Positions 1 to 9,176 of a stretch of 64,000 nt of DNA are shown here, piece after piece. A model generated the notes under the pieces. It had not been told where the DNA came from and did not search any database. It saw only the letters and a program-made list of their open reading frames with translations. How positions within the stretch are numbered: the first letter of the stretch is position 1; each line of letters opens with the position of its first letter. This DNA is from Seison nebaliae (taxonomy: Eukaryota > Rotifera > Pararotatoria > Seisonacea > Seisonidae): NCBI GenBank assembly GCA_023231475.1, contig JALJEE010000226.1, forward strand, positions 1 to 64,000, given 5' to 3'. The translations under genes were made by a program, and so were the position numbers.

Positions 1-359
1 ACGTTTTTTCTATTTCTGCAGTAAATTTATTTTAAAAAACAGTTTTCTATTCTTCAGAATATTTTTTCTCAAATTCGTCTGTATCTTTAGGTTGGTTTGT
101 GAAATGGTTCACACGTGGCAGTTTCAACCGTGTCATCCATCAATTCATCGATTGGTTATGGGATGAAACTTTTAAATGGATTCAACCCACAGATGGTGTG
201 GTCCATAGTCCATTGGAACATTACTGGACGAATGGAATACTTCCGTGGAATTCAGTCTTTAATTTGGATTGGAATTCAGTGTCTCCCGAATCACAAGTAT
301 TTGGTGTGATTCCGTTGAAGGTAATTGGAAATTTGTTGACGCATTCCATCAAAGGAAAA

Positions 360-547
360 AAAGGGGCTATGAATTCGTTAAATTCATAGCCCCTTTCAAG
401 GGTTCCATGAATGGTGGTCAAACCGTAAAAAGAAAAAGGGGACTATGAATTCGTTAAATTCTCAGTCCCCTTCATGGGTTCTCTTAAAGATTGGAAAATC
501 TTGAGAGAATAAAAGGGGCTATGAATTCGTTAAATTCGTAGTCCCTT
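360..547. repeat. Three-unit 76-bp tandem array, each unit carrying a hairpin
   Basis: Three inverted repeats share an identical 5-base loop (CGTTA) at 376-380, 452-456 and 528-532, exactly 76 bp apart. The first stem (360-375 with 381-396) is a perfect 16-bp pairing that begins AAAGGGGC. The second (436-451 with 457-472) has two mismatched positions. The third (513-527 with 533-547) departs from perfect pairing only at two positions that remain G:U pairs when read as plus-strand RNA. The spacers between hairpins are also related but more diverged. No protein reading frame is convincing across the array. It could be a structured satellite or the end of a mobile element. Confidence 0.85.
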
Positions 548-699
548 ACAAAGATTCTCTAAAAGATTGTCAAATCTGGAAAGGGCAAAAATATTGGACT
601 AAGTCTGGTCCAAATTTTTTGGACACATTTGGAGGGGTTTTTAAAGGGTTAACAATTATATAAGGGTTTTATTTTAAGATTAATAAAGGTTTTTTGGTT

Positions 700-1040
700 G
701 AAGGCGTTTCTTCAACCATTACCTAAGAGATAATCAAGGTCTTAATTTAATCAAAAAAACCCTTCAAGTCTATATGTATTATCCCCCGAGATTATACAAC
801 GTTTTAAATGGTAATGGAGAGCAATTTCTTCAACCATTACCTAAGAGATAATCAAGATCTTAATGTAATCAAATAATCGTTCAATAGTATGTGTATCATT
901 CCCAGAGATTATACGATTTTATTAATACTCAATCAATTCATTCCCTCAATTGTTCCCTAATTGGCAATCAAAATCTTAATTTAATCAACTAATCCTTCAA
1001 CTCTATGTGAATTATCCCCTGAGAAAAACAGATTTTATGA
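700..1040. repeat. Diverged tandem repeat, about 118-bp period, three units
   Basis: A block beginning TTTCTTCAACCATTACCTAA occurs at about 707 and again at about 825 (period 118). A more diverged third copy starts near 941 (period about 116). Shared landmarks in each copy are an AATCAA..TCTTAAT stretch, a TTCAA..TATGTG stretch and a TATCCCC(G/T)GAGA-like stretch. Copies 1 and 2 are much closer to each other than either is to copy 3. No open reading frame or tRNA-like fold was seen. The repeat follows the 76-bp hairpin array by about 150 bp. Confidence 0.75.
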
Positions 1041-1640
1041 ATATTCCATCAATTTTCAACTTTCGACGACAATTGTTTCAAATTTCATTTCAGTGATAAT
1101 AATTCACTTTGTTCCACATAAATTTTAATTTCTTCTCAAAAAAATTTGATTTTTTAATAAAATTCGCTCTTTTTATTCTTACTTTTTATACTACTTTACA
1201 TTATAATAACAACTTATTTACTTTCTTATAATAATTTTAGTTGGTGATAAGAAAATTAATAAAATATATAATTGCAATAATTAATAATGTCCGGCAGCCA
1301 ACGAGTAATTGCAAAAAAATGGAAATGTTCGAATCTCACAATTTCTTACATTGGCTGTTAAAAATACTAGAAATGTTCTTATTAGACATGGTAAGGGTAT
1401 TACTATGTAGATTTCCGTTATTCGATAGTGATTGATAGAGTTAGTGACTTCATTCACTGTTATTAAAAAAATATAGTTAAAGAAGAATAAAACAAAATTA
1501 AACCTTCTCACTGACACGGAAATAATTGAATTGAAATTTTTTCAGGTTTTCTTTCCTTTTATAGTCAGAAATAATAATTCGATATTTATTTTTATTAACT
1601 GTATTGAGCACTTGAAAAATACTATTACAACAACAACATT
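1041..1640. other. AT-rich non-coding stretch
   Basis: This interval is strongly AT-rich with only short overlapping frames and no recognisable protein, RNA gene or clear repeat. It separates the tandem repeats from the retrotransposon fragment that follows. Confidence 0.5.
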
Positions 1641-1930
1641 AACGGCATGCGAATTCCCGTAGCAATCGCATACGCTGACGACATTCTCATATTTGCTACT
1701 TCTCCACGACAACTGATTCGAATTCGCGAAAGATCACAGATTCTCTTGGCGGAAGTGTCAATAAATCCGACGAAAACTGTTGTCCTTTCCACAATTCCCT
1801 TTCTCTTGAGGAATATCTCTCTTTCTCCTGTCCCTAATCGTACGTTCCTTAAATTCTGCCAAGATCCTGATAGAAACAAATCAGTCTCTCGCTCTGACGA
1901 TTCTCCTCGAGTAAAATTAAACACAAAAAT
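1640..1930 (+). mobile_element. Non-LTR retrotransposon reverse transcriptase fragment (degenerate)
   Basis: The frame opening at 1647 reads AYADDILIFATS, the classic palm motif of reverse transcriptases (YADD with flanking hydrophobics). About 25 residues later comes INPTKTVVL, matching the 'gl.iNp.KT..l' segment that follows the active site in non-LTR (LINE-type) elements. The piece is less AT-rich than its surroundings, as expected for inserted DNA. Upstream fingers/palm and downstream thumb sequence are absent or broken, so it is a dead fragment. The reading frame continues to 2015, but the last part is AT-rich and no longer resembles RT. Confidence 0.75.
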
Positions 1931-3480
1931 TGTACACATTATTAGGTATTCGGTAATAATATTTCTAGATATTTCTATATTCCTTGTCTATTTATTGTCT
2001 ATTAAGAATGTCTGATTTATTGAATGAGGAAGATTGACTTTTTAATTTGTTTCTTTGAATCTTTCAATTTTTAAAAATCAGTTTATGTTAAATCGTATGC
2101 GATAGAGTGATGTTTATTCCATATAGTTAAGCATTGAACTACGCAAATTGTTTTCTATTATGATTCCGTTTTTTATTCTTATATCCTCTATCATATTCCG
2201 TCCCTTCACAATATAAAACAAATTGGTAGGTATATATTTTTTTACTTAAACAAGCTTTTTTAAACTTAAGAGGTTTGCATCTAAAACATTTTCCTCATCT
2301 CAATTAATAATTCCTCAGTTTGTAAAAACGAAGGAAATAAATTTAATTAAACTTTTAAATTACATCTTTTATCCTGATGGAATTTCAAATAATTTTTGAC
2401 ATATTTACTAATTATATTACTGTAAAATGAAGATGATCGCAATAATTTACTTCTTTTCCATATTCCGGAGAACACAACAATTAGAGACATTATGATTTAA
2501 AAAAATTATTAATTATATTATATATTAATTAAATATTATTAATAAATTATATTAAATGACAAATTTTTAATGAAAAGAATAATTTTTAAGAAAGGATTTC
2601 TAAAATTAAAAATTTTTTAAATTCTGAATGTCAATTTTTGTTTTCTTTTGAATATGAAATGACCATTTGATGAACAACGAAATTTGTATAAATAAAGAGA
2701 ATTTTCATTTTGTCTTTTAATTAAATTAATTAATTTGGATATATTAGTCCGTTACTATTAAATAAAAGTGATAATATACATTTTTAGTGCATATCAGAGA
2801 GGAATAAACGTCATCAAATTCTAACGGAGTTATTTGCATTGAACGCTTCTAAGGATTTGATTCTCGATAATATATCATTCATTTTTTAGAAAATACTTCC
2901 ATTCATTATTTATCAATCTTCCATTGAATCTTCCATATTCTCATTCCATTCCATATATAATACGAATAGGAAATATATTCCCCCCAGTGTCTGCATTTGT
3001 TCTTCTAAACGATTGTGGGTATTCTGGCAGTTGTAATTTTACTAGAAATTTTGCAACTTGTTTTTAAAACTTCCTTTTCTATAAGAAATATTTAACTTAC
3101 GATGCTAAATTTGATATAATTAGAAAGAGTACGAAATGCTCTATAACATAGTAATTTTCAGATTTAAGTTTATTTTAAAAATCTATCAATAATTTGGAGT
3201 TTTTTTAGTTGAAGAAATTTCACAAACTGGAATGATTTGACTTTCCTTCTTCAAGTGTTAGTAATTAGTAATGTTCATGCGATATCATTGTCCCCTCAAG
3301 AAGAGGAATTGTTATGACAAATTCAAACGAACAATATTCAAATGAATGACAGATAAGAAGGCGATTGGACGATAAAATCTCAAAAAAGATATTTCTCTGG
3401 TCGGTTATTTCTTGTGCAAAGGAACAAAATATTTCTCTACATCTTCTATTTCTTGATGGTCATTTGCTTTAGATTATCTA
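1931..3480. other. AT-rich non-coding stretch between retrotransposon fragments
   Basis: About 1.5 kb of AT-rich DNA with no credible reading frame. It lies between two retrotransposon-derived pieces on the same strand. It could be a later insertion or decayed element sequence; no terminal repeats were recognised. Confidence 0.45.
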
Positions 3481-4200
3481 CGCTGTCATAATGTCGAGAC
3501 TCGGCTCGTCAGATTTTTTTATAATCTCTGTTACTAATCTATTGGGCATGTCGTCATTGGCAACCGACTCAGCAATGTTTTTCCTATTAATTCCGATGCT
3601 CGTAATAATGTCGTTAAACTACGTTTGCAGCTTTTTATGAGTATGGTTCTTCCATTATATTCTCTGGATCTATTATATTCTGCACTCAACATTCATTCTT
3701 GTCGATCGACCGTGCTTACAATCGCCTTATCAGGAGATTAATTGGGTGTTTTTACAGATGTAATCGTTCTCTGCTTTTCGCAACAGTTGGTCTCGTGTCG
3801 CTGCCGATTCTCTTTTGTCGTCGCGTTTCTTACATCTCCAACATGAATAATTTTAATAATGGCTCAGTCTTTAGTCATACTATTCGATACTGCGATTTAT
3901 CTCGCGATATGCTTCTCCAAGATTTCAGAAATTTCATTCTTTCTTACGTTCCCTCACAGTCTAGATAATGGATGTCAAGTTGGGAGGAACGAAGAGACAA
4001 ATCATGTCATTCTGTAGTTTTTACATTAGAAGATCTCTATAACGCAGAGGAAGCTGAAAACTGTTTTCTCTCTTTCTTGCTCCCGATTTGACATCCATGG
4101 TCTATACCATTCGATCGGGATTCTCTTACCGAATTACAACGATTAATCGACGTTGGCAATGATCGAAATTTTGTTATCAATCTCGAACGGAAATTTCTCT
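3480..4200 (+). pseudogene. Degenerate 3' part of a non-LTR retrotransposon ORF
   Basis: Conceptual pieces in shifting frames resemble the region after the RT domain of LINE-type elements. A hydrophobic 'MVLPLYSLDLLYSA'-like segment lies near 3640-3690. Then from about 3699 a frame reads AYNRLIRRLIG...LLFATVGL..LPILFCRR, corresponding to the common '.vq.r.lR.ilg......l..e.g..pl..rr' thumb-connection pattern. Stops and frame changes interrupt it, so it is not functional. Base composition is less AT-rich than the flanks. It has the same orientation as the YADD fragment at 1640-1930 and may be the same old insertion, separated by AT-rich sequence. Confidence 0.5.
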
Positions 4201-4591
4201 AATAAATAATAATATATAAATTAATTGTTAAATTATGATTGGATGGACCGTAAATCGGTAAAACTGTAGAAAAACTTATAAAATAAATGAAAAATTGTTT
4301 GGTTATTTGTTTTGTTCCTATGGGAATAATCTCAATGTCAAGTAGAATTTCTACTAGAACTTGGTCGCGATAAGATTAAAATCGACATTGACAATTTAAT
4401 AAAAAAATACCTTGAGAGTATGATAAGATGACAAGAAATTTAAGGACAAAGCCAATTTTTTGAAAAAATACAATTAGGAAATGTGAAAATTAGGAATAAT
4501 TTCAGTGGAATGATGAGGATGAGTAATTTGTCTTGATGGTTTTCCTCAGGATTTGTAGTTGACATTTAGAATAATAATTTAGATTTGGGGA
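4201..4591. other. Spacer and probable 5' region of the M6/PLP gene
   Basis: This AT-rich spacer shows no reading frame or repeat. It must contain the 5' UTR and promoter of the proteolipid gene that starts at 4592, but no TATA-like element or initiator can be assigned with confidence. Confidence 0.4.
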
Positions 4592-5812
4592 ATGAGGAAG
4601 AAGAAACGTATAAGGAATGAGGAGGATGAGAATGAGATGAAATCGGAAAAGATGTTGAAAGAAGCTTTGAAGGATCATAATCGGGATTCTTGTGTGCACA
4701 CAATGCCACATGCTTCCATCATCGCTTTCTTCATTACAGGAATTGGAATTGGTTTATTTGTTGGATGTACTTATGTGTCATTGTCGAAGACGATTTTTGC
4801 TTTATCTTCTTCTTTTTCACTCGATTATGAATTAGAATGGATGAGAATAATGAAATTGATAATTATCGGAATTGGTGGTGGAATGAGTGGATTGATCATA
4901 TTGTTATTAATCGTCGGATGGTTATCAACTGGAGCAATTCGAAAACGATTATTTAACGGATTCAAATCACAATTAATTGGACAAGTTTTCTCCTCTTTCC
5001 TCCTTCTTATGGTTTATGCGATGATTCTCGTTTGGCTTATTATCTCGTTAGCTGGAGTGATTCCGATCTTTATATTTTTCATGTTAAATTCTTCCTGCAA
5101 ATTGAAGAACGCCAACGACTATTCTAACAACGACTTGATGAGAAGTCGATGTTTATATTTAACTGATTATGGTCTCTCCATTCCCAATCGACGTCCTGAT
5201 ATTTGTGAAGAACAATTTGTAAATTTATGTCAACGAATTAACGATATTGGACCACTACTCATCATTTCAACGATTGGATCGACATTCGTCTTGATTGGAC
5301 TAATCCATTTTCTTAGTTGTCTCATCGCCAATATGATTCGTGTGAAGAATTTGAAGCAAATGCAAATTTATGATCGTGCCGTATCAGATGAAATGCAAAC
5401 ACTCAAATTATTAACAATCGATCGTCATCTTCGACAGAAACAACAACAACAATTACATCATTCGATGGATGAAATTTCACCAAGAAGTGTCGTCACTACA
5501 TTGACAACGACAGCTAATCCTTCAAAAAATATTACCACATCAATCCTCCAACAACAACAACCAAATAATCGACATCAACAACAACAACAATATGCGACTT
5601 ATTCTCCTGACACAATTCCACCATTAAAGACGAATGTTGTCGATATTATTGATAATCCGATTCAACAGAAATATCATCGAAATAGATCGATGGATTCCAT
5701 CGATACTATCGATCCAATTGATATCGCTTCCTCCATTTATAATAAACAAAAAAATATTGAACCTACAATGCCAAGTCTAGAATCAGTTCGTAGTCCTTAT
5801 ACTGACATATAA
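4592..5812 (+). CDS. M6: M6/proteolipid protein (PLP) family four-TM membrane protein
   Basis: A single 406-residue exon. The layout matches the PLP/DM20/M6 family. TM1 (about 41-62) starts MPHASIIAFFITGIGIGLF and resembles the family's 'PYASLIAT...LFCGC' helix. TM2 (about 88-110) is followed by GWLSTGAIRK, like the family's 'TTGAVRQ' loop. TM3 (about 133-164) ends IPIFIFF, like 'VPVYIYF'. TM4 is about 219-247. The second extracellular loop carries four cysteines (169, 187, 205, 213) in the family's spacing. Known M6 proteins act at the plasma membrane in neurite outgrowth, epithelial vertices and myelin. The N-terminus is longer and more charged than usual. The cytosolic tail (about 250-406) is long, low-complexity and Gln-rich. 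The family call is firm; one-to-one orthology is inferred. Confidence 0.85.
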   Translation: MRKKKRIRNEEDENEMKSEKMLKEALKDHNRDSCVHTMPHASIIAFFITGIGIGLFVGCTYVSLSKTIFALSSSFSLDYELEWMRIMKLIIIGIGGGMSGLIILLLIVGWLSTGAIRKRLFNGFKSQLIGQVFSSFLLLMVYAMILVWLIISLAGVIPIFIFFMLNSSCKLKNANDYSNNDLMRSRCLYLTDYGLSIPNRRPDICEEQFVNLCQRINDIGPLLIISTIGSTFVLIGLIHFLSCLIANMIRVKNLKQMQIYDRAVSDEMQTLKLLTIDRHLRQKQQQQLHHSMDEISPRSVVTTLTTTANPSKNITTSILQQQQPNNRHQQQQQYATYSPDTIPPLKTNVVDIIDNPIQQKYHRNRSMDSIDTIDPIDIASSIYNKQKNIEPTMPSLESVRSPYTDI

Positions 5813-5870
5813 TTGAAAATAATTTATTATCGAAATATAATCAATTTATCAGTATTATTTAAATTGTGTG

Positions 5871-6233
5871 CTAAAACATTGCATCTAATTTCGCATTCAT
5901 CACATTCACATGACCCTCGAACATCGGTTGTGTAATCTCATCATTCGCATAAATACAAATAATTGTGAAGTCCTTATCTGGAGCGATGACTATCTCATTA
6001 TTCTGAGTACACAATCGACATAATTTCAATTGATTCGATGACGAATCAATCGTTCTTACTATATTATCCATCCGATTCTTCAATTGTTGCAACATGGACG
6101 CATAAGAAACACTTTGACTGTTCGTCATATTTGTCATTCGGATCGGGAGGAAATTCGAATCCATAATCATCGCCGATTGTAGTCCTTGTGTTGTTGTCAT
6201 TCTCCTCCATCTATCTTCGATTGCTTGTAACAT
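5871..6233 (-). CDS. DYNLRB: Dynein light chain roadblock/LC7 family protein
   Basis: A 120-residue single-exon protein. It follows the roadblock fold pattern: an N-terminal helix (IEDRWRRMTTTQGLQSAMIMD), a strand pair ending in NFLPIRM, the 'YASMLQQL' helix and the near-diagnostic C-terminal run NEIVIAPDKDFTIICIY. The last matches the family's 'NEIMVAPDKDYFLIVIQ'. Roadblock proteins dimerise and bind the intermediate chains of cytoplasmic and axonemal dynein. The typical protein is about 96 residues; here an extra tail of about 22 residues (NDEITQPM...DAMF) follows the last strand. The gene lies 270 bp downstream of the AARS stop codon on the opposite side of a short AT spacer, in the same orientation. 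Confidence 0.85.
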   Translation of the reverse strand: MLQAIEDRWRRMTTTQGLQSAMIMDSNFLPIRMTNMTNSQSVSYASMLQQLKNRMDNIVRTIDSSSNQLKLCRLCTQNNEIVIAPDKDFTIICIYANDEITQPMFEGHVNVMNAKLDAMF

Positions 6234-6503
6234 AATTCTAATTTAAATGCGCGCACATTCTTATCAATTTCTGTTCATTTATATGTCAATTTCAATTCAT
6301 CTTCAACAAAAGAGAATTACCTCAAAATTTTCAAATTTTTTTTCAACTTTCTTCTATTTTCTTTCATTTAAATTCTCTTTCAACATTCCAATTTAATAAT
6401 TTTTTCCTTTCAATATTTTAATCTGGTAAATTTTTCTTTCAGCTATTCCAATTTAACCATCTAATAGTTCAAATAATGATAGAATCAATCAAAAATATTT
6501 TAT

Positions 6504-9176
6504 TCATAAATTTATCATTCTACCATCCAATTTCTTTTTTCTTTCCACAAATTCATTCCAATGACCATCATCATTCAATTCGATTCCATTCTTGTTGAAT
6601 GAATCGAAAATTATTAAAGATTTCTTATTAAAACTTCTCTTCAATTTATTTCTTAACGATCGAACATCAAAAGTTGATGGTAATGAATCGAAAACGATAG
6701 TTAAATTATCTTCTTTCGATTCTTCAATAATTTTTTGAATTATCTTCAAAATATCTTTTCTGATTGAATGTTTCGAAGGTTGCAACTTCATTAATCTTCC
6801 CTCTAATCTCTTTAGTTCCAATTGTGGAATATTGAAATTGACCTTCTCTTCATCGATTACACTCTCGATCGTTATCGATTTATTTTTGAGTTGAAAAGAA
6901 ATTGAGCTACACTTCTTCCATCGTTCGAATGGTGAAAGGAGTTTTGATAATTCTAATTCTTCCAATCCTTCTTCTATTCTATCAATTAATTGAGAGGATT
7001 TATAATAATTATCCTTCCCTATAATAACGGAAATCTCATTAATTCCCGAATTGTTCGATGAGAATTTGAGTATTTTCAACATCTCTAATTCCTTCACATT
7101 TCCTACATGAGTTCCACAACACGCTTCACTATAAATACAATTTCCTTTCTCATCAACAAAATTGACGGTTCGAATATTTGATGGATAATTAAAATCGCTA
7201 AGATGAACAACATTATTTTTTGATAAATCACTTGATTTGCATTTATCTATAATAATCGATAACTTCTCATTATTAATCAATTCATTTGCAAAGTTTTCGA
7301 TCTCTTTCATACTCTTCTCCTTCAATCGATTGAGTGAAGAAAAATGAAATTTTAAATAATTCGAATAAATTTGAGAACCGATTTGACGAACGTCATCTCC
7401 GAGGATTTGTCGAAGAGCAAACTGAAGTAAATGAGTAGCCGAATGATTTATAGAAAATTTTTTTCGATAATTTTCGTTCACTTTCAATAGATAATTATTA
7501 TTGATCGATAATTGATTAATTGAATGATTAGTTTTGTGGAGAATAATCTTGTTTGATAACCGAAGAGTATTATCGATAGAAATCGATTGATTTTTATTGA
7601 TTAATTCACCAATATCTGATGGTTGTCCACCTTCAGCTGAATAGAAATTTGTTTTATTAAAAATCAGATAAACTTCTCCATCCAATTCAATTATTTCCAA
7701 GAGTTTCACTAATAATTCCGATATGTTCACATTCCCATTAGAGTCGATCTTATATTTATATTTCTCTTCGTCACACGTTTCCGTCAAATGATTTGTCAAT
7801 TCCATCAATTTTTTCATTTTCTTTAAATTTGTTTCATTTTCCAAAAGTTTTCTCTTCAGAATTTTTTGAGAAGTTTCTTCTTCTTTTCGTTTCAACGATT
7901 GGAATGATTTCCAATCGAAATCTTTGTTACTTTTCATTAATTCTTCATACAAGATATCTTCTGGTATATCTTCACCATAAGAACCGTTGAAGAGATGGAA
8001 AATTTTTTCACCTGAAATAATTTGAGATTTTTGATTGAAAATTACCTTTTTCATAAGTTTCTTTGATTTTCCTACTTTTTTATGATAAATTTCTTCTTGA
8101 GTTCCAACAACATTTTCTATCGAACATCGATTAATTTCCAGTTCTGGATAGGCGTCATTTAAAGTATCGATAACTGTGGAAATTAATCGAATTAAAGATG
8201 AATTCGGTAATTTTAATTGATGTGCTGAGATTTTATAAGAACGATTCAATAATTTCCTGAGAATGGAACCACGACCAGAATTTGACGGTTTCAAACCATC
8301 ATTGATTGATATTGTTGCCATTCTCGTATGATCTGCGAGAATCCGATAATAAATATCCAACTCATTATTCTCTCCATAATTTGGCAGATTGTTTTCTCGA
8401 AAATTTCTTATTTGAGAAAAAATCGGTTGGAATAAAGTCGACGAATAATTATCATGAGAATGGTTTTGAAGAAGAGCAACTAATCGTTCAAATCCAATAC
8501 CTGTATCGATGAACAATTTGTCTAATTTTCGAAGAGAACCATCGACTTCTTTTATTAGATCGATGAAAACGATGTTTAATAATTCTCTAATTGTACCGTC
8601 AGGAAATCGATAGAATAATTCGGTACAACGACCACAAGGTCCATGTGATCCCATTTCCCAGAAATTTTCGTCGAACGAATAACCGTCAATTTGATGAACA
8701 TTCAGTTTTTCCCAAACTTCTCTAATTTTCAAATGAGATTCGATTTCTTTATAGTTTTCTTCATTTTCCTTTTGGAAATATGAAACAAATAAATTTTTGG
8801 GATCTAATTCACATTCCTCAAGAAGGAAATACCAAAATTGTTCGATTGATTCCTGTTCTCGATAATCGTCGAATGACCACGTCCCTAACATCTCAAAGAA
8901 TGTGTGATGATAAGTGTCTCTGCCCACCACATTAAAATCGTTATGTTTCCCTGATAATCTTATACACTTCTGGTAATTTGTTACTCTCTTGTAATTGGAA
9001 GGAACATCTCCAAAAAATATTGAGCGGAATTGATTCATTCCGGAATTGACGAATTGGAGATCAGATGATTTAGATGGAATTACTGATATTGATGGAAGAT
9101 ATTGATGGCGATGTTTATCCATAAAGTATCGCAAATATAACTTTCTGATCTCATGATGATGTAATGAACGATTCAT
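6504..9176 (-). CDS. AARS2: Alanyl-tRNA synthetase, probably the mitochondrial enzyme
   Basis: An 890-residue single-exon protein that charges tRNA-Ala. The class II catalytic domain is at the N-terminus: NSGMNQFRSIF near 45, and motif 2 YHHTFFEMLGTWSF near 90. GPCGRCTE is near 180, IDTGIGFERL near 225 and the motif 3 segment GRGSILRKLL near 305. The editing domain keeps its zinc/catalytic signatures HSATH (about 577) and CCGTH (about 687), so proofreading is likely active. It is shorter than cytosolic and vertebrate mitochondrial AlaRS (about 970-985). It is also divergent: the usual 'YDTYGFP' region near 395 is replaced by FNGSYGEDIP, and the C-Ala domain is reduced. This divergence and the GPCGRCTE block suggest the mitochondrial paralogue. 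No clear targeting peptide is visible, so compartment is uncertain; the enzyme identity is not. Confidence 0.85.
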   Translation of the reverse strand: MNRSLHHHEIRKLYLRYFMDKHRHQYLPSISVIPSKSSDLQFVNSGMNQFRSIFFGDVPSNYKRVTNYQKCIRLSGKHNDFNVVGRDTYHHTFFEMLGTWSFDDYREQESIEQFWYFLLEECELDPKNLFVSYFQKENEENYKEIESHLKIREVWEKLNVHQIDGYSFDENFWEMGSHGPCGRCTELFYRFPDGTIRELLNIVFIDLIKEVDGSLRKLDKLFIDTGIGFERLVALLQNHSHDNYSSTLFQPIFSQIRNFRENNLPNYGENNELDIYYRILADHTRMATISINDGLKPSNSGRGSILRKLLNRSYKISAHQLKLPNSSLIRLISTVIDTLNDAYPELEINRCSIENVVGTQEEIYHKKVGKSKKLMKKVIFNQKSQIISGEKIFHLFNGSYGEDIPEDILYEELMKSNKDFDWKSFQSLKRKEEETSQKILKRKLLENETNLKKMKKLMELTNHLTETCDEEKYKYKIDSNGNVNISELLVKLLEIIELDGEVYLIFNKTNFYSAEGGQPSDIGELINKNQSISIDNTLRLSNKIILHKTNHSINQLSINNNYLLKVNENYRKKFSINHSATHLLQFALRQILGDDVRQIGSQIYSNYLKFHFSSLNRLKEKSMKEIENFANELINNEKLSIIIDKCKSSDLSKNNVVHLSDFNYPSNIRTVNFVDEKGNCIYSEACCGTHVGNVKELEMLKILKFSSNNSGINEISVIIGKDNYYKSSQLIDRIEEGLEELELSKLLSPFERWKKCSSISFQLKNKSITIESVIDEEKVNFNIPQLELKRLEGRLMKLQPSKHSIRKDILKIIQKIIEESKEDNLTIVFDSLPSTFDVRSLRNKLKRSFNKKSLIIFDSFNKNGIELNDDGHWNEFVERKKKLDGRMINL

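Noticed and set aside
99-389. 96-codon frame at the left edge (KWFTRGSFNRVIHQ...)
   Set aside because: It starts with GTG, runs into the hairpin array and ends inside it. No motif is recognised. It could be the end of a partial gene, but the evidence is too weak.
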